From JAZTZP01 sp045637525 (lineage in GTDB: Bacteria; Bacillota; Clostridia; UBA1381), in contig JAZTZP010000119.1 in the NCBI GenBank assembly GCA_045637525.1, positions 8,885 to 72,884 of the forward strand: 64,000 bases of DNA, written 5' to 3'. Positions 15,787-26,600 of the stretch are shown here, piece by piece; positions within the stretch are counted from its first letter, which is position 1; each line of letters opens with the position of its first letter. The notes under the pieces are model-generated. The model made no database searches. It worked only from the letters and a program-made list of their open reading frames with translations, and was not told where the DNA came from. A program made the position numbers and the translations under genes.

Positions 15787-18573
15787 CTATCTGTATAGTA
15801 TAAATAGTCTGTGGCCTGTTGAAGTAAATCCGAAAAATTCGCTGCACTCGGCTCCTTCATTTTTATATGTACCTATATCGGCAAGACTTCCCTCATATAA
15901 ACGGTTATCAGATGTATCGAAAATATAAACCCGGGTTTTATATGTTGATACATCACGAGTGTAGTCTATGTATTTATAAGCTTCATAATCAGCTATGGCT
16001 TTTTCGTCAAAAGTTTCTTTTGGTGCAAGATCCTGATTATATGATATTAAATGATCACCATCACGCTTATAAACCCACATTCTGTGCCATCTGCCGGCTT
16101 CATTCGTCATTGCTCTTGCAAATGATGTACTTCCGCCCGAATAATTAAACCACTTACGGTCACAGTCATATATTACCGTAACTCCGTCTTCTGACACAAC
16201 TCCGCTTTCATCTGTACGCCATCTTATGATATCACCCTTTGAAAGAGTATACATACCATCTTCAAATTTCATAGCTTCTGCTTCAAGCCTTATCTGTTCA
16301 CTGAGAGTTCCCCGCTCAACTGTAAGGTCATAACAAATTTCACTGTCATCATTTATGCTTTGCATAATATTTGTTATTATCGCTCCCGATTTAGCACCGT
16401 TAGACGAATATGAATAATTTGCTCCAACCCATGAACGTTTATTAAGTATTACATCACCTACATCTGATTCACGGTCATTGTTATATACTATAAGCTCTCC
16501 GAGATTTACCTGATATCCCGTAGCATACTTCTTTGTATACTGAGTCATATCATATACCCATATCTGCCCTTCCTCATACGGTTCACTTACACAAAATACT
16601 ATAGTATCAAGCGTTACAGGACATTTCCCTACTCCGTAGCTGTTGTCAGCCAAAGCCATCAGCATTGAGTTGAATCCTATATTTGCTGTTGCCTCATATG
16701 TCTTGTTAAGGCTGTTGCCTTCTGCTGAATTATAATTTACTGTATCTATGAATATTATCTCATTGTCTTTATTAATCTTAAACTTTACAATAGTACCGTC
16801 TGTGCCGTCAAGAGCAACTAATATTGCGTCATTACTTCCGGGTCTTCTTGCGTCTATTAATACATTCTCTGATATTTTTGCATTTATTCTTTCACTGTCC
16901 TGAGAAAAAAGCTTTAAATAAACACTTTCATCATCAGCATTGATATACTTCCCGATTACATATGCATATTTTTCAGACTCACTGTTCCCTTTTTCAAGAT
17001 AAATAATCATACCGTAGTTATTGACATGAAATACACCGCTGTCACCTGCTTTTATATCAATGCCGTCCAATACACTGTAAGCTTTTCCGTCAATTACTGC
17101 ACTTTCTTCATCGGTTGCCGATACCGTGCCCGTAATCTGATTACAAAGATATATTCTTACGTATTTATCACCAATACTTCTTGCAAGCGAAAGCACATAT
17201 CCCGAATATGCTATATTATCTGCTGATAATCGGTTCTCTGATTCCGACATGAAAATATCATAGGGAATATCTTCCAATAAGACTGCATCCTTATCATTTG
17301 CTGAGTTTAATATCATATCATTTTTGTTATACGAATCAACTACAAATGTTTCAAAGCTCCATACAATAACAGTATCAAACTTCCCATTATCATCATAGTC
17401 TAAAAGCTCAGCATATCCGCTCTCCGGAATCATAAGATTATCTGTGCTTCCTGATGTCACCCTTGCACCATTATATATAAGGTCAAACGTTGTCTCAAGC
17501 TCTGCTTTTTTTGTACTTGCCGCTCCGCTTATCTCATAATCATATATTCTGTTGCCGTAACCGATAAATTCCTTATCATAAATACGGATTATATTTTGCT
17601 TTTTATAAGCAGTCATTGATAAAAGCGTATCAACATTGTCCTCTGTCTGATAATACGCTGTTACTTTCTGATAAAGAAAATGCGAAAAATCCTTTTCTCC
17701 TGATTCAAAAGCTTTTGAATTTATCGTGACTCTTTTTACTTTATCAAATCTTCCGTCATCTTCAAATACACCTTCAATCTTTCCTATATGAAGAACTCTG
17801 TTCATATAAAGACCATCAATGTTATATGTAGAATTGTTCTCAATATTTGTTTCAAGCACATTCATGAAAACCAATGCCGTCTGCTTATACGTAATGCCGT
17901 CATGCTTTAAGTCGCTTATACCTGAAAACAGCTTGTTTTTTACTGCAATCCCATAATAACTTGTATTATTTCTTATCTGCCAGTCAAATCCCATGACGTG
18001 AACCAGCATTTTAGATACCTCATCAAGGTTAATTTCACTGTCAGGCCGAAAAGCACCGCCGGGATAACCTTCTATAATCCCTGCATCCTTAAGTACTGAA
18101 ATTTCACTGTAATATTTTGTATTTTCATCAATATCCTTAAAAGTTCCGACAGCCGTTTTTGAGTTATGCGAATATCCCGAAATGCCATAAACAGCCGCAG
18201 CAAACTCCGCACGTGTAAGCTTATGAGAAAGCTCACTGCCACCGGGTATCACTCCTAAAGCTTTCATAAGCTCAACAGCCTCAAGCTCACGCGGTGTAAG
18301 ATTTTCTTCTGTTTTATCACTGTCTTTTTCCAGTACATCTATAATACTTTTTTCGTCTTCTTTATCTTCTTCATTATCAACATTTTCATAAATATCCATC
18401 ATCTCTTTTTGCTGAGATTCGATTTCTTCATCTGTAAGCTCTCTTATCACTTCACCGTCTCCGCCGCCCGGTTGTTCAGCTCCGGTATCACCTTCACCTT
18501 CTGCATAAAAAGATGTCATATTTGAAAATAAAACCATTAAAATACAAATTAAAGCTGTTATTTTATTTTTCAT
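15787..18573 (-). CDS. SLH-domain surface protein, large
   Basis: 928 residues. A signal peptide (about 1-24) and an acidic linker precede S-layer-homology repeats at about 85-250, seen in LTRAEFAAAVYGISGY, YYSEISVLKDAGIIEGYPGG and FRPDSEINLDEVSKML. The remaining 650 residues are beta-rich with no family I recognise. SLH repeats bind secondary cell-wall polymers, so the protein is anchored on the wall. Its start overlaps the stop of the other SLH gene by 4 nt (ATGA), implying translational coupling and possibly a complex. In this operon it may display glycan-binding or degrading partners. Confidence 0.75.
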   Translation of the reverse strand: MKNKITALICILMVLFSNMTSFYAEGEGDTGAEQPGGGDGEVIRELTDEEIESQQKEMMDIYENVDNEEDKEDEKSIIDVLEKDSDKTEENLTPRELEAVELMKALGVIPGGSELSHKLTRAEFAAAVYGISGYSHNSKTAVGTFKDIDENTKYYSEISVLKDAGIIEGYPGGAFRPDSEINLDEVSKMLVHVMGFDWQIRNNTSYYGIAVKNKLFSGISDLKHDGITYKQTALVFMNVLETNIENNSTYNIDGLYMNRVLHIGKIEGVFEDDGRFDKVKRVTINSKAFESGEKDFSHFLYQKVTAYYQTEDNVDTLLSMTAYKKQNIIRIYDKEFIGYGNRIYDYEISGAASTKKAELETTFDLIYNGARVTSGSTDNLMIPESGYAELLDYDDNGKFDTVIVWSFETFVVDSYNKNDMILNSANDKDAVLLEDIPYDIFMSESENRLSADNIAYSGYVLSLARSIGDKYVRIYLCNQITGTVSATDEESAVIDGKAYSVLDGIDIKAGDSGVFHVNNYGMIIYLEKGNSESEKYAYVIGKYINADDESVYLKLFSQDSERINAKISENVLIDARRPGSNDAILVALDGTDGTIVKFKINKDNEIIFIDTVNYNSAEGNSLNKTYEATANIGFNSMLMALADNSYGVGKCPVTLDTIVFCVSEPYEEGQIWVYDMTQYTKKYATGYQVNLGELIVYNNDRESDVGDVILNKRSWVGANYSYSSNGAKSGAIITNIMQSINDDSEICYDLTVERGTLSEQIRLEAEAMKFEDGMYTLSKGDIIRWRTDESGVVSEDGVTVIYDCDRKWFNYSGGSTSFARAMTNEAGRWHRMWVYKRDGDHLISYNQDLAPKETFDEKAIADYEAYKYIDYTRDVSTYKTRVYIFDTSDNRLYEGSLADIGTYKNEGAECSEFFGFTSTGHRLFILYR

Positions 18574-20084
18574 ATACTGTCACCTCCGATTAATGAATAA
18601 ATCATCTTAGCCGCCTGTGCCCTTGTTGCATTTTCAGTGGGTTTAAAGCTTCCGTCACCCATACCATTTATAATTTTTCGCGAAACCAAAGCCTTTACAG
18701 CTTCAAGTGCATAATCTGATATTTCATCGCTGTCTGAAAAATCAAGCTCTGCTTCGCCAAATGTATATCCTTTGTTTATTGCTCCCTTATAGAGCATCAC
18801 TGCCATATCCTGCCTTGTTATATTTTGACCGAGTCCGAATTGTGTCTCCGATATTCCTGTTATAATATTTGCTTTTTTTGCACTTGCTATATATGATGAA
18901 TACCATTCGTCAGGATTGGTATCTTCAAAATCCGCTTTTAAGCCTGCATCATATACTCCGAATGTAATAACTGCAAGCTTTACAAATTCTTCTCTTGTTA
19001 TATTTCTCATAGGCTCAAATTTCTTATCGCCCGTACCGCTTATTATACCGCTTTTCGATAAATTTTCAATCGCTTCCCTTGCCCATTCTACATCTTCAAT
19101 ATCGTCAAAAATTTCAGCTTTTACTACTATTTCGCTGTTCTCGGTATTTATATTTGTTACCTTTGTAACATTACCGCCACCGGTTGCTCCTCCGCCACCG
19201 GAACCACCCGTACCGCCGCCGGCACCACCGGGCTTTGTACCGGGATTAATGCTCTGAGAATTATTTTTTACTAAAGTATCAAATGTTGACTTTAATTCAT
19301 CGACATTATAAAAAATCTTTCCCCCCGCTGCAATCTTAATTAAATCCTTAAGCACTCTTTCCTTGTTTGAACTACCGTATGAAAAGCTCACTCCGGTAAG
19401 CTTGCTTATTTTTAAAATGACAGCATCAACGTCTGTCCAGTTATTAAGAGTTCCTATACTCTTTAAAAGTTCAAATTCCATTTTTGAATTATTAAAACAA
19501 TCCAAAAGCATATCAATCCCTGCCTTATCATCGGTAATTGATGACAACGCATTAATTCGTTTTACAATAACATCTGTGTACTTGCTGTCTGTAAATGAAG
19601 TATTTTCAAGTCCTAAAGCATCAAAATATTTTACAAGCTCAGAATATGAAATTCCCGTGCTTCTGATTCTTGCAAAAAGACCTTTTATTTCATCCCATGA
19701 TTTATATTCATACTCATATTTATAAACCGAATCATCACATACTATATACACAGGACATTTTCCGCCATTTATAACACCGGTATCAGGCTTAAAATCAAAT
19801 TCAAATTCATATGCGCCCTCAAATTCTACCGAAGCAGAATCAACAAACAGTATATTATTATTTAAAACACCGTCAGTATTATCTAAAACTGTATTCGGTT
19901 TTAAAAGAAACATTGTAGCAGTTCTTCCTGCCTTGTTTGTTTGTATATCTCCGATAAAATGCAGTTGTGACTGAGTTGGATCTGCGTTTATTCCGTCAAA
20001 GCTCAGCTCTGCAGCATAAACATTCACCGCAAAAACAACTGTTCCTATTGCCATAACCACTAAGTTTTTAAATAGCTTTTTCAT
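18570..20084 (-). CDS. SLH-domain surface protein with Gly-rich linker
   Basis: 504 residues from the ATG at 20084; AAGGAG lies 7 nt before it, whereas the earlier ATG at 20108 has no site. Signal peptide to about residue 24; a beta-sandwich segment (about 25-130, cohesin- or Ig-like in feel); a helical region; a glycine-rich linker (about 280-305); then three SLH repeats to the end (WAREAIENLSKSGIISG, WYSSYIASAKKANIITG, YALEAVKALVSRKIING). It is therefore wall-anchored by its C-terminus, the reverse of its coupled neighbour. A mobile element at 20143-20330 separates it from the upstream gene, so part of the operon's expression may be affected. Confidence 0.78.
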   Translation of the reverse strand: MKKLFKNLVVMAIGTVVFAVNVYAAELSFDGINADPTQSQLHFIGDIQTNKAGRTATMFLLKPNTVLDNTDGVLNNNILFVDSASVEFEGAYEFEFDFKPDTGVINGGKCPVYIVCDDSVYKYEYEYKSWDEIKGLFARIRSTGISYSELVKYFDALGLENTSFTDSKYTDVIVKRINALSSITDDKAGIDMLLDCFNNSKMEFELLKSIGTLNNWTDVDAVILKISKLTGVSFSYGSSNKERVLKDLIKIAAGGKIFYNVDELKSTFDTLVKNNSQSINPGTKPGGAGGGTGGSGGGGATGGGNVTKVTNINTENSEIVVKAEIFDDIEDVEWAREAIENLSKSGIISGTGDKKFEPMRNITREEFVKLAVITFGVYDAGLKADFEDTNPDEWYSSYIASAKKANIITGISETQFGLGQNITRQDMAVMLYKGAINKGYTFGEAELDFSDSDEISDYALEAVKALVSRKIINGMGDGSFKPTENATRAQAAKMIYSLIGGDSI

Positions 20085-20142
20085 AACCGTCTCCTTATGC
20101 TTAAACATTGTTTTATTTTGAGGAGCGCCGGGCTTTGCCGAC

Positions 20143-20330
20143 GCAATACTGTCAATTCAAGAAATTTAAATCTGAAATCGCTTGCGATTTCTACCAAAAC
20201 CTGTCGCTATGCGACAGATTTCACCCACGCAAAGCGTGGATTTCACTCACACAAAATGTGTGAATTTCACATTTTACCGCAGGTAAAATATTTCACTGCA
20301 ATACTGTCAACGTTAAGTTGACAGTATTGC
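20143..20330 (-). mobile_element. Modular hairpin MITE with GTGAAAT spacers and 9-bp target duplication
   Basis: Terminal inverted repeats GCAATACTGTCAA (20143-20155) and its complement (20318-20330) bound 188 bp, flanked immediately by TTTGCCGAC at 20134-20142 and again at 20331-20339. Inside, read on the minus strand, are a subterminal copy of the repeat forming a 13-bp hairpin, then hairpins of 8, 7, 6 and 7 bp with unrelated stems, separated by GTGAAAT (four copies). A last 8-bp hairpin follows a different spacer. No protein is encoded. It splits the loop of an older GC-rich hairpin (GAGGAGCGCCGGGC with GCCCCTC). Confidence 0.75.
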
Positions 20331-20355
20331 TTTGCCGACGCCCCTCGTGATTTTT

Positions 20356-23300
20356 TTAATTTACAGGATAACTGTCACACAAAGAATTCATTGATTCAAG
20401 ACTATCCCAGACAAATACTTTTATAGTATAAGCTTCACCGGGCTTTTTAAATGTTACTGTCTTTTGTGCGTTTGTATCACCTGATACTACAGTTACATCT
20501 GTAAACCCTACACCTAACAAGCTTCCGTCGCCAGCATATGCTGCTGCAATAAGCTTACCTGTTACAGAGCTTGTCGTTGTGTTTGACATCTGAACGTTTA
20601 CGTTCACATTAGTTTCTGTTTCTTCAGTTGAAGCTGATACTATCTTAAAGATTTCAGGTTCTTTAACTTCACCTGTAACAACCGACATATCCTTAATCTG
20701 CAGTTCAAAATTATCAGTTGTGCTTGCTGTTCCATAGAACCAGAAGTCTATACTTTGAAGCTGTTTTTCATTTGGTCTTACGTAATTTGTATATGTTATA
20801 ACATCATCAAGAACAACATATTTTAATGTAGTACCGGCTGTTTCATCAACATCAAATACATATTTTACATCATGCCATTCATCCGCCGCAAGCGATGTCA
20901 CTCCGTTTTTAAGATTAAACTTTATATTATCCCATCTGAACTGAGGTGTTGTGAACGGGAAGTCAACACATACACACTGTCCTCCCTTATCGCCGTGCTC
21001 ATAAGGATAGAAACGGATATTTGAGCCTGCTGACTTTGTAAGAGCTTCATTTGCCTTAAACTTATAGCTTACAACAACAGGAACATTTGTACCTGTAATC
21101 GGTGATGAAAGTGAATATGCCCATGCATCTCTTGTCTGCTGAGTTCCCTCTTCGCCTGAGTTTGTAACAGCTATAGTTGTTACTCCGTCAGCCGTTGTAA
21201 GTGTACTGTCATGCTTTTTATAAGATCTTATCCATTCACCTGTGTGAACTGTGTTTTCTTCCGCAAAGAATGCTAATTCATATTCTTCTTTTAATCCTCC
21301 GCCAAGATAACCGTCCAGTTCCTCTATAACCACAACATACATTGCACCGTTTGTATACTTATTCATTACAATTTTAGCTGTTGTGTTTGTGTCATTAAGA
21401 GTTACTGTATAATCAGTTACTTCTTCACCGTCCTCATCGTACACAAAAATATTTTCTGTGCTTTCCTCTGTAATCGGAGAAGAGAAATACAATTCTATTG
21501 ATTTTGGTGAAACATCTTCTTCTTCATTTTCTATGTTTGCAGTAACTGTAATGTCGTCGCCTGTGTAGTTTGGTTCAAAGCTTAAATTCTTGATTTTCAG
21601 CTCATATGCTCCTACTGTTTCATCAGGATATGACCAGAATTCAATACAGCCTAAAGATTTCATATTAGCCTTTTCATAGTTTGCAAGCGTTACCTCTCCG
21701 TCAACCGTTACATACTTTAATACGCCTCCGTTTGTTGAATCAATATCAAATACATATTCTGCTGTATGCCATTCATTTGCCTCAAGAGCTTCAGGTTTAT
21801 TGAATTTGAATCCGCCTGCCCAACGAATTTCAGGTGCATTATACGGATATGAAACCATGAAGCTACCCGCTGTATTCATATCAGCTCCCGAATAGAAACG
21901 AACTTCAGGAAGAGTTGAATTTGCAAGTGCTTCATTTGCCATAAAGTCATAACTTACTTTTACCTGACCGTCAGTAATCGCATTGGCAAGTGAATATGAC
22001 CATACGTTTTTATTCGTGTCTGCTTCCTTTGCCTTATTTTCATCTTTGATTGTAACTATTCCGTTTTCATCTGTTGTAAGTGTTGAATTTCCAAACTTCC
22101 AGCTATTTTTCCATGCACCGTCAACACGCTTTGCTGTGATGTTTTTAATGTGTCTTTCCTTATATTCAGTTTCTGTGCCATTACCACCTGCATTAAATCG
22201 GATGTTTTTCACATACGTTGCTTCCGATAAAGTACCGCTTGTACTTGGCGTATAGGCTGTATCATCAATAACAAGTGAACCCTTTTGTGTGTTGAAGTTA
22301 TATGTCCATACTACATGATGCCATGCATCAGGCTCTTTTATAAGTATGGTATTCGCTACATAAACAGATAAAGATGCACCGTTATCAAAATCCAGGCTTT
22401 CTGCAGTATTCCATTGATTGGTGTCTATTGCATTTTCTGTGCCGTTAAAATAACTTGGAATATATTCATCATATTCAACTATTACTATGTCATCATCATA
22501 TGCGCAGGTTTCAAGTGAATAATTCAAAACATTTTTCTTAAGCATAACAATTTCGCCGTTTGCTTCCGAATATGTTCCGCCCCAATTACTTTTAACACTC
22601 ATTCTGTCAATATTGGAGCCGATTGAACTCCACTTATAGGTATAAACAGGAGAACCGCTCTTGAATGAAACACTAAACGCCTCTGCTGTATCACTTACAG
22701 GAAGCGAAAGTGTGTAATTTGTATTCTTCTTTGCACCAAGAATTGTTACCTGAGCCTTATTACCGTTTACTGCTGAGTATGTGCTATATGTATTGCCTGC
22801 ATCATCTGTTGCAGTTAGTGCATCAAGCTCAGCCTTTGCAACAGTACCGTTAAATGTAAGCATAATTGCACTTGTATCAACGTTTGTGTCACCGTCTTTT
22901 ACACTGCACTCTGTTACTGCTGTTTTAACAGTTTTGTTAACTGATGCTTTTATGTTACGGATTTTTACTTCCGAACCTGTAAAACGTATTTTTATATTCT
23001 TCATATGAGTTACTTCGTTAGTTAAGGTAAAATTTCCGTATCCTAAAAGTGAACCTGAAGTCGAATCATATATCTTCATGGAAGCTGTTTTTGCAGTATA
23101 ATCAACATCCGCTGTAACTTTATACCATACATCCTTTGCCGATGTAGTTGTATTATCAGATTTTGAACATGTTATTGTATTTGACGTAAATTCAAATTTT
23201 GATGTTCTATATCTAGCAATTATGTTACCCACATTGAAATCCAACCTATTTAATTCAGAATAATCTCCTATTGAATTTGTTGCACTAGTTGAAGTAATTG

Positions 23301-23667
23301 AAGGAATATTAAATTCATACTCAACATGTAAATTTCCTGCTGATACTTGTTCTTCAGATGAAATATTAAATAAATGCTGAACAGAACCCTTATCCGGCTT
23401 TCCTTTTAAAAGCATATAATCATCGGTCTCTGTTTCTACAACTTCCGGAGTATCTCCATTGTCAACATAATAATATTTTCCTTCTTTGTCGGTGTAAATA
23501 GTTCCTCCAAGCTTTTCCGGATTTGTGGTTTTGACATACTCCTTAATCTCGCCCCACTTTAAAATATCTTCTGTTACTTCTGCCGCTGATGCAGTATTAA
23601 CGCTTACAAACGTACTTACCGCCATTGACAAAGCCGTAACAAGGCTTAATAATTTTTTGGTTTTCAT
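20356..23667 (-). CDS. Giant secreted protein with repeated lectin-like and Ig-like (Big_5) domains
   Basis: 1103 residues. Signal peptide to about 29. At least three or four concanavalin/LamG-like units of about 170 residues are recognisable by VSYKFKANEAL, RWDNIKFNL, DEWHDVKYVFDVD and ELQIKDMSV-type strings, alternating with Big_5-type Ig domains (for example VSPKSIELYFSSPIT). The C-terminal 95 residues are the Ig-like module ending IKVFVWDSLESM. No catalytic motif is visible. The tandem gene at 23688 shares the same units, so the two arose by duplication. A glycan-binding surface or secreted role is likely. 20 nt separate it from the upstream gene. Confidence 0.7.
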   Translation of the reverse strand: MKTKKLLSLVTALSMAVSTFVSVNTASAAEVTEDILKWGEIKEYVKTTNPEKLGGTIYTDKEGKYYYVDNGDTPEVVETETDDYMLLKGKPDKGSVQHLFNISSEEQVSAGNLHVEYEFNIPSITSTSATNSIGDYSELNRLDFNVGNIIARYRTSKFEFTSNTITCSKSDNTTTSAKDVWYKVTADVDYTAKTASMKIYDSTSGSLLGYGNFTLTNEVTHMKNIKIRFTGSEVKIRNIKASVNKTVKTAVTECSVKDGDTNVDTSAIMLTFNGTVAKAELDALTATDDAGNTYSTYSAVNGNKAQVTILGAKKNTNYTLSLPVSDTAEAFSVSFKSGSPVYTYKWSSIGSNIDRMSVKSNWGGTYSEANGEIVMLKKNVLNYSLETCAYDDDIVIVEYDEYIPSYFNGTENAIDTNQWNTAESLDFDNGASLSVYVANTILIKEPDAWHHVVWTYNFNTQKGSLVIDDTAYTPSTSGTLSEATYVKNIRFNAGGNGTETEYKERHIKNITAKRVDGAWKNSWKFGNSTLTTDENGIVTIKDENKAKEADTNKNVWSYSLANAITDGQVKVSYDFMANEALANSTLPEVRFYSGADMNTAGSFMVSYPYNAPEIRWAGGFKFNKPEALEANEWHTAEYVFDIDSTNGGVLKYVTVDGEVTLANYEKANMKSLGCIEFWSYPDETVGAYELKIKNLSFEPNYTGDDITVTANIENEEEDVSPKSIELYFSSPITEESTENIFVYDEDGEEVTDYTVTLNDTNTTAKIVMNKYTNGAMYVVVIEELDGYLGGGLKEEYELAFFAEENTVHTGEWIRSYKKHDSTLTTADGVTTIAVTNSGEEGTQQTRDAWAYSLSSPITGTNVPVVVSYKFKANEALTKSAGSNIRFYPYEHGDKGGQCVCVDFPFTTPQFRWDNIKFNLKNGVTSLAADEWHDVKYVFDVDETAGTTLKYVVLDDVITYTNYVRPNEKQLQSIDFWFYGTASTTDNFELQIKDMSVVTGEVKEPEIFKIVSASTEETETNVNVNVQMSNTTTSSVTGKLIAAAYAGDGSLLGVGFTDVTVVSGDTNAQKTVTFKKPGEAYTIKVFVWDSLESMNSLCDSYPVN

Positions 23668-23687
23668 TTTGAAATACCTCTCTTTCT

Positions 23688-26600
23688 TTAATTTTTAACC
23701 GCAAATTCTTGCGGATAATGATACAATTTAAAGCTTTTGTCATCCTCAAAGATGAATACCTTTATCTTTGAAGCCTCAGGTGTATTTAGCGTAATATCAG
23801 ATATTGTATACGCCTCATCAGGATTTAATATCGGAATAACCTTGCTGTAATTGCCAAGCAGCTCTCCACTTTCGCTGTACGCTCCTATTAACACATATGC
23901 ACCGTTCATTGTATCCGACGATGATATGTTCTTAATCGTGCAGTCAAAGCTTAAATCCGTTTCTGTTTTTGTAATTTCGCCAAGCTGTGCTTCTGTATTG
24001 TCGGGATATTCCTTTGTTTTAAAATCAATATCCGTTTGCTTGAGCTTTACATACTCATCCGCAACCATACCGTCACGCAGTACGGTTACTCTGTAATCGG
24101 TATTATAGCATAAGCCTCCGTCGCCTATTGTAACATTTATCTGCTTCATGTCAGAAGAATCCATTTCATGCACCGTGTAGCTTTGCTTAATTTCCTGATA
24201 TTCACCGTCTCTCAGCTCAGAAATTACTATATCATTTCCGAACATAACCGGAACATCATATGAAAATCTAAGTCCAAGACTTGTCGGACTGTTTACGGTC
24301 ACGCTTCCCTTTAACGCTCCCATAGACCTGATTGATACATTCTTTACACGAAGAACATAATCCTCATAAACCCCGTCAGCATTCGGATAAGAATAAAATC
24401 TGAACTGCAACAGGCCGATATTATTTACAGATGATTTTATTGATGATATGTTAACAGGCTCATAATCATCAACCTGAACATAGCTGTTAGTGACTTTTCC
24501 GTTATCCACATTCATTATATACTGTACCTTATGCCATTTATCGGCATCTGTTATACCCGTTGAATGTGCATCGCCTGTATAAGGTTCAATATATCTTGAC
24601 CAGTCAGTTATATCACCTTTTTTTGCCACATTTCTATGCGTAAGCGACCCCTTTGCATTACTGTCTGAAACATAAGCACTAAACGCCTCACCTCCTGTTG
24701 ATTTTGTAAGAGCTTCGTTAGCCTGAAACTCATAACTTACAACAACAGGGCCTTCTGAATTTGTTATAGGAGTATCAAGATACCAGCCCATTTCTGTTCT
24801 CTGACCCGAATTACCGTTTGCCGCTGAATTTTTATAATTAAATGTAGTAATGCCTGTTTTTTCATCTGTGGTATAGGTCGTCTGACCATGCCATGAAATA
24901 TTAAATTCAGTATCATGTTCAATATACGGCGGCTTTTCGGTTTCGCCTGTTGTAAAGGAGTATATATAATCCTCCTTCATAAGCTCACCGTTTTCACCAA
25001 CAATGAACTCTTTTAAGAATTTAATTTTGTATTCGGTATATCTCTCATAGTTCTGTAAGGTTACCGAGAAAGCTTTTCCGCTATCAAGCATCTGCGCCGT
25101 GCAAATAACCTGCACCGCTTCACTTTCATCCGAATTATATAACTTAACCACTTTACTCATATCCGTATTCGATGCCGCCATAATTTCATAGTCCGAAACA
25201 TCAGAAATTCTGTCATTCGGTAAAGGAACAATATTAAATTTCATTTCGGAAGGTGTTATATTAGTGCTTCCATACGGAATCTCAGGAGAAAATCCCAGTG
25301 TAGCCTTTGGTAAGATTTCAGGTAACGTAAAGCTTATGAACATTTCTTTTTCAATCACTTCATAACGCTTACCGTATATCTGTGTCTTATCAAGATGAAT
25401 TTTATATGTTTTCTTACTGTCAAGGTCATCTGTGTTCATGGTTATGGAAGCAACGGTATTATCGTCATTCATAACAACAGTATATTTTTCTGAGTTTATA
25501 ATTTCGTTATTTTCATTTACAATACTTATTGCTTCTTTTATATCACCAACAAATGTAACAGGCTGTGAAAAGGTTATCTTCATATCCTTTGCTTCAACAT
25601 CTGTACTTCCGTCTTCGATGCTTGATATAACTGTTATAATATCAGCGCCCTGTAAAACCTGAAAATCCTTTAGCTGTAATTCATAATCTCCTGTATTTAC
25701 AGAGTTCATATAGAACCAGAAATCAACACAACCCAACTGCTTTACAGCAGACTTTTTGTAATCCATTTCGGTTACAGTACCGTCAATAACACCGTTAATC
25801 ATGCTAAGACCGTTTTCGCTGTCAACTATAAGCAGATATTCAGCCTCATGCCATTCATCAGCCGTAAGTGAGGTTACGCCGTCAGGAAGATTGAACTTTA
25901 CATTATCCCATCTGAACTGTGGCTTTGTATATGAAAAGTCAAGACATATATTTCCGCCGCCACGGTCACCGTTATCATAAGGATAAAATCTTATATGCGA
26001 TTCACTTGCAGTAAGAGCCTCATTTGCTTTAAATTTAAAGCTTACCTTTATCGGTACGTTCGTTCCCGTAACAGGCTCTGCAAATGTGTATGTATAGGCA
26101 TCTCTTGTTGGCTGAGCGCCTGCCGTTCCGTCATTTGATACATTGATTGTAATAACCGATCCGTCATCATTAAAATCGGACGGATGCTTGTCATATGTGT
26201 TTTTCCACACACCTGCAACGGAGGTTTTAATTGAAGTAGTGAAGCTTACTGTATAATCATCAGCCAAGCTCTCACCGTTCATCCCCTTAACAAAATTTTT
26301 ACCTATTGTTAATGTATACTTTGTATTCGGTTCACACTCATCGGCTTTTACAACAAGCGTTTTACCGCTTAGTACCGCATTAATGCCCGACACCTCGTTA
26401 TTATCTTCACCATAGACCTTCACTGCTGTTTCGTCAAAGCTGTTTTCATTGAGCAGAAACGCTTCTCCGTTTTCCAATTCTATGTTGAATTTCATATTCG
26501 ACGGTATCACATTTACCGCACCATCTGTTATGTCACTTGTAATAATCAATTCAGGAATCGGAGCAATTTCACCGAAAGTAAAACTCAGTAAATAATCTTC

